Shown one piece after another: positions 19,335 through 31,119 of a DNA stretch of 64,000 nt. The notes under the pieces were generated by a model. It worked only from the letters and a program-made list of their open reading frames with translations. It did not search any database and was not told the origin of the DNA. The stretch is taken from contig CP136068.1 in assembly GCA_032622095.1 (NCBI GenBank), positions 54,088,025 to 54,152,024 of the forward strand, read 5' to 3'. Position 1 is the first letter of the stretch; each line of letters opens with the position of its first letter. This DNA comes from Siphonodentalium dalli (lineage: Eukaryota; Mollusca; Scaphopoda; Gadilida; Siphonodentaliidae). A program made the translations under genes and the position numbers.

Positions 19335-22300
19335 TTAATCAGTGAGTGAGGGAGGACTTAATCAGTGAGTGAGGGAGGACTTTATTTTAATCAGTGAGTG
19401 AGGGAGGACTTAATCAGTGAGCGAGGGAGGACTTTAATCAGTGAGTGAGGGAGGACTTTAATCAGTGAGTGAGGGAGGACTTTAATCAGTGAGTGAGGGA
19501 GGACTTTATTTTTATCAGTGAGTGAGGGAGGACTTAATCAGTGAGCGAGGGAGGACTTAATCAGTGAGTGAGGGAGGACTTAGTGAGTGAGGGAGGACTT
19601 TAATCAGTGAGTGAGGGAGGACTTAATCAGTGAGTGAGGGAGGACTTAATCAGTGAGTGAGGGAGGACTTAATTAGTGAGTGAGGGAGGACTTTATTTTT
19701 ATCAGTGAGTGGGGGAGGACTTTAATCAGTGAGTGAGGGATGACTTTATTTTTATCAGTGAGTGAGGGAGGACTTAATCAGTGAGTGAGGGAGGACTTAA
19801 TCAGTGAGTGAGGGAGGACTTAATCAGTGAGTGAGGGAGGACTTTAATCAGTGAGTGAGGGAGGACTTTAATCAGTGAGTGAGGGAGGACTTTATTTTTA
19901 TCAGTGAGTGAGGGAGGACTTAATCAGTGAGCGAGTGAGGACTTAATCAGTGAGTGAGGGAGGACTTAATCAGTGAGTGAGGGAGGACTTAATCAGTGAG
20001 TGAGGGAGGACTTAATCAGTGAGTGAGGGAGGACTTTATTTTTATCAGTGAGTGAGGGAGGACTTTATTTTTATCAGTGAGTGAGGGAGGACTTTATTTT
20101 TATCAGTGAGTGAGGGAGGACTTAATCAGTGAGCGAGGGAGGACTTAATCAGTGAGCGAGGGAGGACTTAATCAGTGAGTGAGGGAGGACTTAATCAGTG
20201 AGCGAGGGAGGACTTAATCAGTGAGTGAGGGAGGACTTAATCAGTGAGTGAGGGAGGACTTAATCAGTGAGTGAGGGAGGACTTTAATCAGTGAGTGAGG
20301 GAGGACTTTTATCAGTGAGTGAGGGAGGACTTTATTTTTATCAGTGAGTGAGGGAGGACTTAATCAGTGAGTGAGGGAGGACTTAATCAGTGAGTGAGGG
20401 AGGACTTAATCAGTGAGTGAGGGAGGACTTAATCAGTGAGTGAGGGAGGACTTAATCAGTGAGTGAGGGGGGACTTAATCAGTGAGTGAGGGAGGACTTA
20501 ATCAGTGAGTGAGGGAGGACTTAATCAGTGAGTGAGGGAGGACTTTAATCAGTGAGTGAGGGAGGACTTTAATCAGTGAGTGAGGGAGGACTTTATTTTT
20601 ATCAGTGAGTGAGGGAGGACTTAATCAGTGAGCGAGGGAGGACTTAATCAGTGAGTGAGGGAGGACTTAATCAGTGAGTGAGGGAGGACTTAATCAGTGA
20701 GTGAGGGAGGACTTAATCAGTGAGTGAAAGAGGACTTAATCAGTGAGTGAGGGAGGACTTAATCAGTGAGTGAGGGAGGACTTAATCAGTGAGTGAGGGA
20801 GGACTTAATCAGTGAGTGAGGGAGGACTTAATCAGTGAGTGAGGGAGGACTTAATCAGTGAGTGAGGGAGGACTTAATCAGTGAGTGAGGGAGGACTTAA
20901 TCAGTGAGTGAGGTAGGACTTAATCAGTGAGTGAGGGAGGACTTAATCAGTGAGTGAGGGAGGACTTAATCAGTGAGTGAGGGAGGACTTAATCAGTGAG
21001 TGAGGGAGGACTTTAATCAGTGAGTGAGGGAGGACTTTATTTAATCAGTGAGTGAGGGAGGGCTTTATTTAATCAGTGAGTGAGGGAGGACTTAATTAGT
21101 GAGTGAGGGAGGACTTAATCAGTGAGTGAGGTAGGACTTAATCAGTGAGTGAGGGAGGACTTAATCAGTGAGTGAGGGAGGACTTAATCAGTGAGTGAGG
21201 GAGGACTTAATCAGTGAGTGAGGGAGGACTTAATCAGTGCGTGAGGGAGGACTTAATCAGTGAGTGAGGGAGGACTTAATCAGTGAGTGAGGGAGGACTT
21301 AATCAGTGAGTGATGGAGGACTTTAATCAGTGAGTGAGGGAGGACTTTATTTAATCAGTGAGTGAGGGAGGACTTAATCAGTGAGTGAGGGAGGACTTAA
21401 TCAGCGAGTGAGAGAGGACTTAATCAGTGAGCGAGGGAGGACTTAATCAGTGAGTGAGAGAGGACTTTAATCAGTGAGTGAGGGAGGACTTTATTTATAA
21501 ACAGTGAGTGAGGGAGGACTTAATCAGTGAGTGAGTGAGGACTTTATTTAATCAGTGAGTGAGGGAGGACTTTAATCAGTGAGTGAGGGAGGACTTAATC
21601 AGTGAGTGAGGGATGACTTTATTTAATCAGTGAGTGAGGGAGGACTTAATCAGTGAGTGAGGGAGGACTTTATTTAATCAGTGAGTGAGGGAGGACTTAA
21701 TCAGTGAGTGAGGGAGGACTTAATCAGTGAGTGAGGGAGGACTTAATCAGTGAGTGAGGGAGGACTTAATCAGTGAGTGAGGGAGGACTTAATCAGTGAG
21801 TGAGGGAGGACTTAAATCAGTGAGTGAGGGAGGACTTAATCAGTGAGTGAGGGAGGACTTAATCAGTGGGTGAGGGAGGACTTAATCAGTGAGTGAGGGA
21901 GGACTTAATCAGTGAGTGAGGGAGGACTTAATCAGTGAGTGAGGGAGGACTTAAATCAGTGAGTGAGGGAGGACTTAATTTAATCAGTGAGTGAGGGAGG
22001 ACTTAATCAGTGAGTGAGGGAGGACTTAATCAGTGAGTGAGGGAGGACTTAATCAGTGAGTGAGGGAGGACTTAATCAGTGAGTGAGGGAGGACTTAATC
22101 AGTGAGTGAGGGAGGACTTAAATCAGTGAGTGAGGGAGGACTTAATCAGTGAGTGAGGGAGGACTTAATCAGTGGGTGAGGGAGGACTTAATCAGTGAGT
22201 GAGGGAGGACTTAATCAGTGAGTGAGGGAGGACTTAATCAGTGAGTGAGGGAGGACTTAATCAGTGAGTGATGGAGGACTTTAATCAGTGAGTGAGGGAG

Positions 22301-23645
22301 GACTTTATTTAATCAGTGAGTGAGGGAGGACTTAATCAGTGAGTGAGGGAGGACTTAATCAGCGAGTGAGAGAGGACTTAATCAGTGAGCGAGGGAGGAC
22401 TTAATCAGTGAGTGAGAGAGGACTTTAATCAGTGAGTGAGGGAGGACTTTATTTATAAACAGTGAGTGAGGGAGGACTTAATCAGTGAGTGAGTGAGGAC
22501 TTTATTTAATCAGTGAGTGAGGGAGGACTTTAATCAGTGAGTGAGGGAGGACTTAATCAGTGAGTGAGGGATGACTTTATTTAATCAGTGAGTGAGGGAG
22601 GACTTAATCAGTGAGTGAGGGAGGACTTTATTTAATCAGTGAGTGAGGGAGGACTTAATCAGTGAGTGAGGGAGGACTTAATCAGTGAGTGAGGGAGGAC
22701 TTAATCAGTGAGTGAGGGAGGACTTAATCAGTGAGTGAGGGAGGACTTAATCAGTGAGTGAGGGAGGACTTAATCAGTGAGTGAGGGAGGACTTAAATCA
22801 GTGAGTGAGGGAGGACTTAATCAGTGAGTGAGGGAGGACTTAATCAGTGGGTGAGGGAGGACTTAATCAGTGAGTGAGGGAGGACTTAATCAGTGAGTGA
22901 GGGAGGACTTAATCAGTGAGTGAGGGAGGACTTAAATCAGTGAGTGAGGGAGGACTTAATTTAATCAGTGAGTGAGGGAGGACTTTATTTAATCAGTGAG
23001 TGAGGGGGGACTTTATTTAATCAGTGAGTGAGGGAGGACTTTAATCAGTGAGTGAGGGAGGACTTAATCAGTTAGTGAGGGAGGACTTAATCAGTGAGTG
23101 AGGGAGGACTTAATTTAATCAGTGAGTGAGGGAGGACTTTATTTAATCAGTGAGTGAGGGAGGACTTTATTTAATCAGTGAGTGAGGGAGGACTTTAATC
23201 AGTGAGTGAGGGAGGACTTAATCAGTGAGTGAGGGAGGACTTAATCAGTGAGTGAGGGAGGACTTAATCAGTGAGTGAGGGAGGACTTTAATCAGTGAGT
23301 GAGGGAGGACTTTATTTAATCAGTGAGTGAGGGAGGACTTTATTTAATCAGTGAGTGAGGGAGGACTTAATCAGTGAGTGAGGGAGGACTTAATCAGTGA
23401 GCGAGGGAGGACTTAATCAGTGAGTGAGAGGGGACTTTAATCAGTGAGTGAGGGAGGACTTTATTTAATCAGTGAGTGAGTGAGGACTTAATCAGTGAGT
23501 GAGGGAGGACTTTATTTAATCAGTGAGTGAGGGAGGACTTTAATCAGTGAGTGAGGGAGGACTTAATCAGTGAGTGAGGGAGGACTTTATTTAATCAGTG
23601 AGTGAGGGAGGACTTAATCAGTGAGTGAGGGAGGACTTTATTTAA
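19335..23645. repeat. 4.3-kb minisatellite, 23-bp unit
   Basis: A continuous array whose commonest unit is AATCAGTGAGTGAGGGAGG followed by ACTT (23 bp). Variants carry an inserted T, TTTATTT or TTTATTTTTA at the end of the unit, or GAGCGAGG, GTGGGTG and CAGCGAG substitutions. I estimate roughly 170-180 units. The sense strand of the host gene is strongly purine-rich. Variant units recur in the same order at long range: the block from about 21311 reappears from about 22269, so large segments were duplicated. It lies wholly inside the UMAD1-like intron and ends in an A run. Confidence 0.97.
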
Positions 23646-24269
23646 AAAAAAAAATTGTGCACATCGTAAGCATGGATCATGGTACCTTCCCTTATCTAGT
23701 GATAGTCAGAAAATGTAGAAGGAACTTTGTTTTGCATACACACTCATTTAATCTTATATAAAAATTACATTGTGCTACTAGTATACCTGTATGACATTGG
23801 GATTACCAATTATGTTCTAATGCCATTGACAATTCACAATTGTTATTGTTGCCTATAAATTGACATCTCTCCATTATAACATGTGATCCTAAATTTCCTC
23901 CAGTGCCTTTCAATTGTTCTGAAGTTACAACAAGTACTCCAGACTATGATGATCAACTAATCATTTTCTTCAATGTAGTCATCTACTTAATGTTCTATGT
24001 CACTATGTATCTGTCAATCACAGAGATGTTCTAAGAGTTCTTATATGTTGTAATTAATGCTCAATACATATGGAAATGTTGGTAAGAACATACCAAAATA
24101 AAAAAAAAAATTACGACATGGGCCTTTTTTTTTATCTGAGATTAAAATAATATTTTTTGTTTCATCCATCAATGGAGAGGACTGTTTGTAACCTCAGGTT
24201 TTAAGCACCTGGGAAATAATGGCTCGCGGCTCATGAACTGTGTTTTAAGGCTTCATTTCATCATTTCAG
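23646..24269 (+). other. Intron of the UMAD1-like gene, 3' part
   Basis: A+T-rich with no repeat recognised. It ends in TTTCATCATTTCAG, a good pyrimidine tract and acceptor at 24269. Confidence 0.6.
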
Positions 24270-24608
24270 GTTAATAGAGATAACTGTCAGGAAAATCTTC
24301 CAAGTTACGAAGAATATATGTCTACGTCTGCTTGTTCAGATATGATGTCACCCACTCAGATGAACTCGGCATCTATATTACGAAATTCAACACATGTACA
24401 GGATAGCACTGGTTCCCCAATTTCAGGAGTCCCATTTCAGTTATCTTCCAAATATGACTTCCGAGTTACGATAAATATTCCGAGGGAACTTCTTGGACGT
24501 GGACTTGATCTTGCTCAGTTTGACTACGATTTCAGTTTTGAAGAGTCTGTGATTCGTGACATGTCACCGAGCAAACTGAGCATGAACTCTGCAATGATAG
24601 AGTTCTGA
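24270..24608 (+). CDS. UMAD1: UMAD1-like protein, terminal coding exon with UMA domain
   Basis: 112 codons plus TGA, joined in phase 0 to 17359; total length 173 residues, somewhat longer than vertebrate UMAD1. Just after the junction is LPSYEEY (71-77), an LPxY motif. The linker is Ser/Thr/Met-rich. The UMA domain starts at VPFQLSSKYDF (115-125) and runs through NIPRELLG to LAQFDYDFSFEESVI (142-156). The VPF-x-L start and the F-x-YDF-x-x-E-x-SVI end are the recognisable family signatures, binding surfaces for ESCRT-I in relatives such as UBAP1 and MVB12. The 3' UTR probably includes an ATTAAA near 24766. Confidence 0.87.
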   Translation, partial: VNRDNCQENLPSYEEYMSTSACSDMMSPTQMNSASILRNSTHVQDSTGSPISGVPFQLSSKYDFRVTINIPRELLGRGLDLAQFDYDFSFEESVIRDMSPSKLSMNSAMIEF

Positions 24609-24926
24609 AGAAATCACCATAGAACGAAAACGAATGGGTAATTAATTGAGCTTAATTTGATAAAACTGATTCCTTCAATGAATATTGTCATTATTAAGGA
24701 GTGTGTGACATTACAATAGCTCACAGCGGTTTCAATTCTTAACCGTTCCTGAAGACACGTGTGTGTATTAAAGACCATCAATTTACATCAAGTAGAACAT
24801 ATCTGCATCATGACTTTGTAGTGAAGATAGCAGTATATACTCCAAATAATTATTCTGATAATAGTTAAGGACATCATTGAAATTAACTCGGAAGAAGTCA
24901 AACCACATCCACGTAGGCTGTTGACT
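24609..24926 (+). other. Probable 3' UTR and flank of the UMAD1-like gene
   Basis: No further exon. ATTAAA near 24766 is the only polyadenylation-like hexamer I noted close to the stop codon. Confidence 0.4.
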
Positions 24927-24930
24927 TTAA

Positions 24931-25186
24931 CCATTTCATGACAGGAGCTGCACCGGTGCAGCATTAAAGATCCTGTGCCAGTGCATTCTCTTATATATGC
25001 AAGTCTGTCATAGCGAGCCTTTCATATATTTAAGTAAATGCACTACTTACAAGATCAAGGTAAATATTGTTAGGCAAATGCATTCTCTTATATATGTGAG
25101 GCACCCAATGGGCAACTCGCATATGTAAGAGAATACATTGGCACAGGGTTTTCACAAAAATTCAGGAAGCTTCAGTCATCAAAAGG
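24931..25186. mobile_element. piggyBac-type MITE, copy 1 (256 bp)
   Basis: TTAA flanks both ends (24927-24930 and 25187-25190), with inverted ends CCATTTCATGACAGGAGCT and CCTTTTGATGACTGAAGCT. TTAA targets and CC(C/T)TT-type ends are piggyBac features. The interior carries inverted words TGCATTCTCTTATATATG. A second copy is at 47612-47866 and a fragment near 54345. Confidence 0.8.
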
Positions 25187-25190
25187 TTAA

Positions 25191-25596
25191 GGATATATCA
25201 ACAATTAGCTTCTTATATTTTAAATAGTTGGTTTGACTTAAATCAACTGAAGGACCATGGTGCAGTTCCATTGTAGTAGATATGTTCTTTTGTACCTTCA
25301 GTCTGGAATATTTGTGATTTTACGAACATTGCAACATTGAAGATTTTACATTGATAATTTTCATTTTACATGTGAATATTGGTATTGATATAAGGAGAGG
25401 TGAGACGTTAATCTCCAGGGAAGATCACCATCATCAAATAATCCTTGCTAAAAATGGTCGACTAGTTTCGGATGATTATTATCCTTCTTGAAGACCTGTA
25501 TGAGAAAAGTAGCTTGCTGACTCTGTTAGTATAGCCCTTGGTGCGACATCCCTCCATATGATTGGTTGAAACCTTTAAGGTCAAGGGGTTGTGTCT
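25191..25596. other. Gene-free stretch
   Basis: Nothing recognised. Confidence 0.35.
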
Positions 25597-26062
25597 ATGG
25601 TTCACTGAGTGGGGATTAGTTCTGGTTCACTGCTATGGTTCACTCATGTGGGTTCCTTTTCTGGTTCACTTATGTGGTTCATTGAGTGAGTTTAGTTGTG
25701 GTTCACTACTATGGTTCACTCGTGTTGGATCCATTTCTGGTTCACTCATATGGTTTCCATATCTGGTTCACTCAGTGGTTCACTCCCTTATATGGTTGTG
25801 TTAAACATTGTTGTATCTTAGCCTAATTTTTGTGGTTCACTCCTTAATTTTGTTGTGGTGCACTAATTTTTGTGAGCTAGTTGGTAATTGTGGTTAATAT
25901 GTATGGTTCAGTGGATTGCGAACCATAGTGAACCATAGAGAGAGATTTTTTTGGATATGTAGTTTTGGTGTTATGGTTCACCATGCTGCTTATGATCTCT
26001 AAATTGGTAGCCATTTTTGAGGTTCATTCTATGTCTGGTTCATTAGGTGGTTCACATATATA
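25597..26062. repeat. GGTTCAC-rich degenerate tract
   Basis: The word (T)GGTTCA(C/T)T recurs about 18 times with spacers of about 8-40 bases, mostly after TAT, TCT or TGTG and before C/TC. Two copies near 25920-25940 are inverted (GAACCATAGTGAACCATAG). There is no constant period, so it is not a simple tandem repeat. Confidence 0.7.
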
Positions 26063-26414
26063 TACACAAAGGCGGATATATCCACAGACAATATCAGTCT
26101 GTATAAAGCCGTTCACAACAAGACAGCAAAGGAAATCAGACAACCTACAGTCCAGCTTCCTAGAATTATGCGCTTCAAATGGAGTAAGCCTCAAAGAGCT
26201 AACTGCCAATACACCACCAGGGAAAGCCCCCACCCCAGACGTAACCAGAGAACACTACAACGAGATCCTGTATGATTGTATTAAGGAGATAATTACTGTC
26301 ATCATAGACTCATTATATCTCCGCTACAAACATGACATGCAACACTTGTCTGATTGGACTGCAACCATGTCAGCCACAGTATATCCAACTTTACTTTACA
26401 TACTAAATCATTGA
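26063..26414 (+). pseudogene. Unidentified coding-like fragment
   Basis: An open frame that becomes rich in A and C on the sense strand, unlike its surroundings. The part from about 26095 reads like real protein (TTRQQRKSDNLQ, ELCASNGVSLKELTA, PPGKAPTPDVTREHYNEIL, YDCIKEIITVIIDSLYL). I do not recognise the family. A stretch of similar composition lies at 49980-50450. It may be a remnant of a mobile element or processed gene. Confidence 0.3.
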
Positions 26415-26525
26415 TATAATTTTACTCAGAATGCTATTTTATTATGGCTTGAATAGGAAGGACTTTTTAGTCACCTCTCTTATTATAATATTGGTATTGA
26501 GATCGGTGTTGCCCATATGTGAATA

Positions 26526-27511
26526 CAGTTAAACTTCGTTAAGTCGAATCGCAAGGGATCATTGGATTACTTCGAGTTATCCGTGTGTTCGACTTAACCA
26601 TTTCGACCATTTGGTGACCACAAATTCCAACTGGTTGAATTCATTTCGATCCGAAAATAATTGTTTTCAACAGTGTGCACGCTATATACCCACGCTAAAT
26701 CAGTAACTATGCTGATCACGTACAGCAGACAAGATGATATTTGTTCAGATTATTTATTGAATAATATAATAAAAACACAGAATATGATAAGAAAACATCA
26801 ACAAATTCGCGGTAGAAATAAAAAAAGTACATTTGACCCGAAAGTCGTTACAATAGTATTTACAAAAATTGGGATTCAGGATTGGAAGTGACTGTGATCA
26901 GGGACTGTGGTTTCTGCATGTATCTAGTTGTTGATTCTTTCTATAGTTTATCGCTGATTCGCAGCATTTTCATAAGGTCGTCGGCCGTGAGATAACATGA
27001 GATAACGCATTACAATGTCGCAGCTATGCATTGCGTCATCGATAGTTTTGGTAAAACATGACTGAATGAAATTATTCTCTGTATCAGGCGGTTTAAATAC
27101 TAGTATGATTTTCATTTCGTCTGTCAACACTTCTAATCCTCACATGGGGGGGGGGGGGGGAATTGACCCACACACCTCGTTAATATGTTAAATAAACAAT
27201 GCATTAGGACATATAAAGACTCCAGGAAATTTCACAGCTTTTTTGGCAATTGAATAGAAGCACACTGAGTTATAATCACACGGCGATGCATCGCCGACGG
27301 CGCTTCGACTTAACCATTGTAATTAGTGTTATAAGCTGGCTGGTGGGACAAAATTTCGTTTCGACTTAAGCGCAATTTCGACTTATCCACGTTCGACTTA
27401 ACCGTGATTATTCTAATGGCTTTGCACACACGCTCAGCCGGGACCAGGCAATGGCTTCGACTTAAGTGGGGTATTCGAGTTACCGACGTTCGACTTAACG
27501 AAGTTTGACTG
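26526..27511 (-). mobile_element. pogo/Tigger-like DNA element, 986 bp
   Basis: The inverted ends read CAGTTAAACTTCGTTAAGTC and, from the right, CAGTCAAACTTCGTTAAGTC, flanked by TA on both sides (26524-26525 and 27512-27513). TTCGACTTAA words recur inside both ends, as in pogo-group elements. A minus-strand frame (26948-27130) ends TIDDAMHSCDIVMRYLMLS HGRRPYENAAN-like, reminiscent of the C-terminal tail of pogo/CENP-B transposases. The catalytic part is gone. Confidence 0.75.
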
Positions 27512-27513
27512 TA

Positions 27514-27969
27514 CAATGTCTATTCTGTCCAATCTTCCATATTTTAATGACTGATTAACATAACCTCTTTATTTTTCCTGTGGTTTGGTATATACTCTGG
27601 AGTCGTACCATTTTTCGGTCATTTTTGTTTTGAGCTGACAATGCCAATTCCATAGAAAGGAAACAAAGGATGAAATTGGGCATTGTCCATTACTTTCCAA
27701 ACATCTATAAAGTTACTTAGACCAAAATTTCTTCTTTGCCAGCAAATTACAACAGTCAAGATTGATGCTGAAAAACACTAAGTTCCAACAGCACATACTA
27801 TGTTCTTATCCTAGAGTTATCTTTATTTCTAGACAAGCTACTAGCTGAAACATGCTTTATTCAGCAGTGTAGGGGCCTGTGCGCACATTTCGGTCTATAA
27901 ACATTTTGATTTCTATTTTTTTTTTAGATTAATCCACTCTGATCCACTTGCTCAATTTTGATTTGTTTT
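27514..27969. other. Gene-free stretch
   Basis: No gene or named repeat seen. Confidence 0.35.
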
Positions 27970-29366
27970 TTATTAGTCGAGTTTTTTTTCAAAACTCGAC
28001 TTATAGTTTGATGAGGGACAGGCGGTGTTTGGGGTGTGAGTACATATCCATGCACGTAAGCTGCAGACAAAAAATCGGGTTCGTCCGCATATTTATTACA
28101 GAGTTATGGCCCTTTGCCATTTTTCACTGATTTTAGGCTCGTTAGCGCGACAACTTCAACAAACGTTATCTGATTCGATTGAAATTTGGGACATAGGTGT
28201 CTCCCAAGAATATCTCGGACGAGTTCGAAAACCGGCCTGGTCCGATAAAATTTTATAGAGTTATGGCCCTTAATTAGTCATTTTTCACGAATTTTCAGCT
28301 CGTTAGCGCGATAACTTCAACAAACGTTATTCAATTTGATTGAAATTTGGTATATAGGTGTCTCCCAAGAATATCTCGGATGAGTTCGAAAACCGGCCTG
28401 GTCTGATAAAATTTGATAGAGTTATGGCCCTTAATTAGTCCTTTTTCACGAATTTTCAGCTCGTTAGCGCGATAACTTCAACAAACGTTATCCGATTTGA
28501 TTGAAATTTGGTATATAGGTGTCTCCCAAGAGTATTTCGGATGAATTTGAAAACCGGCCTGGTCCGATAAAATTTGATAGAGTTATGGCCCTTAATTAGT
28601 CATTTTTCACGAATTTTCAGCTCGTTAGCGCGATAACTTCAACAAACGTTATCCGATTTGATTGAAATTTGGTATATAGGTGTCTCCCAAGAATATCTCG
28701 GTCGAGTTCGAAAACCGGCCAGGTCCGATAAAATTTGATAGAGTTATGGCCCTTAATTAGTCATTTTTCACAAATTTTCAGCTCGTTAGCGCGATAATTT
28801 TTAACAAACATCATCCTATTTGATTGAAATTTTGATATATAGGTGTCTCCCAAGAATACCTCGGACGAGTTAGAAAACCGGCCCGGTCCGATAAAATTTG
28901 ATAGAGTTATGGTCCTTAAGTAGTCATTTTGTACGAATTTTGAGCTCGTTAGCACGATAACTTCAACAAACGTCATCCGATTCGACTAAAATTTGGTATA
29001 TAAGTGTCTTCCAATAATATCCTGGACGAGTTCGAAAACCAGCCTGGCCCAATAAAATTTGATAGAGTTATGGCCCTTAATTAGTCATTTTTCGTTAATT
29101 TTTAGCTCGTTAGCGCGATAACTTCAACAAACGTCCTCTGATTTGTTTAAAATTTGGAATAGACATACTTGCCAAGAATATTTTGGACGCGTTCGAAAAC
29201 CAGCCTGGCCCGATAAAATTTGATGGAGTTATGGCCCTTAATTAGTCATTTTTCGATTTTACCTATTAATTAGTCTACCGATACTGATGCACATCAATTG
29301 GCGTTAGCCACCGGCGGTAAGCCACCGAAAACGAGACACAGCATCTCTGATGCCACCTCTTGTTTT
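27970..29366 (+). mobile_element. Pearl/HINE-like element with seven 161-bp units
   Basis: Starts ATTAGTCGAG with a hairpin (TCGAGTTTT / AAAACTCGA) and ends GATGCCACCTCTTGTTTT. The core contains the phrase CTCGTTAGCGCGATAACTTC at about 28138, 28299, 28460, 28621, 28782, 28945 and 29106, a period of 161 bp (one step 163). AGTTATGGCCCTTAATTAGT recurs in each unit. An inverted five-unit copy lies at 45669-46832. Non-coding. Confidence 0.85.
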
Positions 29367-30686
29367 AAATAATTTTTTTTTTTATATCAAAATTTTGAAA
29401 AACTAACATCCGCCGGGTTACCACACCAAATTTGGTTGAAATCTGTCTAGAGGACGCTTGCCAAATTTGCCAATGGAAAAAAATATTTTCATTTGGCAAA
29501 ACAATATTATTTTGGTAAAAAAATATGACAAGTGGGTTTTTAATTATGCGATGTGAATAATCTAGTCAGAAAACAACATTGAAAGTGGGTTATTCGTTAC
29601 GTGTGCCGACTTACAGCCAAACAAAAAAAACCTGATCATGAAATCTATCAATTTACCGTGGTCAGCAGTCATATGTCGAATGTTATATGTAAATTTCTTT
29701 AGTTTTCATAAAATAGCAATCCCGTCTTTCTGTTTATATTCAAACTTTCATCAAGCAGCTAATCAACCGTGATTAAAATATTAGCCTTAAAAATGCAATA
29801 TTCTGTAAATTTTTCATTGAAGCTGCTATAAGTAATTTGCAACATGCTCTCAGTGTAGATAACAACAATTTTCACGAAACAGCAAAAGGTAATTCTTAAA
29901 GTGTTTTACAGTTAATCCCCCCTTTGTTTGGATTATGGACTCATGCAGTCACTGTAATAATGCATAATAATGGCGACATTGTATACCACGTATTTATGAT
30001 GTCGGTGTTTTATGAGACTATGAGAGTACAAGACAATAGGTTAATCAGCCGAATGTGAATGGCAACAGATTAATTTGTGGCTCATTGTTGCCAATAAGGA
30101 TACAGGGTGAAATAATATGTATACTTTGGTGACATATACTTGTAGTTTGATGAATGTGTAGTAATATTAAATGTAATTTCCGTGTGTCGCTTAGATATTT
30201 ATTATTGCTACTTTGATATTTTTTAATATTAATACTAACTTGGATTACTGGCTCATTTTACCTGTGCCTGTGGTTAGTTTTAACAGTATATGACAAAAGA
30301 TTTTCCTTCAATTTCTCCAAGTATGTACCCTCAATGAAATTTGGCAAATATTTTTGAAATTTGGGCAAAACTTTTGGCAAGAGAAAATTTTATCTACTAG
30401 GGGTCTGGGAGAAAAATTGCAAACAGACAGACAGATCCTACTCTTTTATAATCATGTTCATAGATTCACCACAAATGTCCATCTTGTAACTCTTATAGTC
30501 TTCATACATGTAGTCCCAATCTTCTCAGTCTTTACAGTCAGGTGAGCATCTCAACAGTCTTTGCATGACTTAATACTTTGGCATGCCCTACAGATAAAAA
30601 TTTTCATCCAATTGATCCAAAACTTCATATGGCTCTTCGATCTCTTCGGGATGACCTCTGATATTACTTAAACATTACAACGTTGT
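29367..30686. other. Gene-free stretch with repeat fragments
   Basis: At 29450-29600 GCCAAATTTGCCAATGG and a following ~100-base stretch match the interior of hAT element B near 45240-45330. At 30395-30545 a phrase (GGGTCTGGGAGAAAAAT ... CAGATCCTACTCTTTTATA) also occurs near 55745-55795. No gene seen. Confidence 0.5.
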
Positions 30687-30786
30687 GCATTCCTTATCGC
30701 TCCATTGGCTGTAATATATGACATTATCCCCTTTCCGCATTCCTTATCGCTCCATTGGTTGTGATATATGACATTATCCCCTTTCC
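30687..30786. repeat. Two-copy 50-bp tandem repeat
   Basis: GCATTCCTTATCGCTCCATT ... ATGACATTATCCCCTTTCC occurs twice back to back with two mismatches. Confidence 0.85.
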
Positions 30787-31119
30787 ATGTGGAATGACTT
30801 ATCTTGAAACTAACCACAATACAATGGTGTCTGTTGTAAACGTAGAATATAAGAATAACAAGATAAAGTAAAAGTTTAATAAGGGTGAGCTGACAACATG
30901 CTAATAAGGTTGTGGTGACATCATGGAGGATCAATTAGGTAGTGATGATAACAATTCACATATCAGTCTAGTCTCACACATTCTGTCTGGATTATGCATC
31001 CATTTCTTTATTTATGCATATTCTGTAGAATTTTAGAGATATGATTAATATTTAGTAAGTAATTAGCTTTCAAGTTAATTCTCTGAATATTCTCATTTCT
31101 TTTACAATAGGCCATTGCT

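Noticed and set aside
19335-23645. CRISPR-like array
   Set aside because: Unit 23 bp with no unique spacers; the sequence is a eukaryotic minisatellite with only short T-rich spacer variants.
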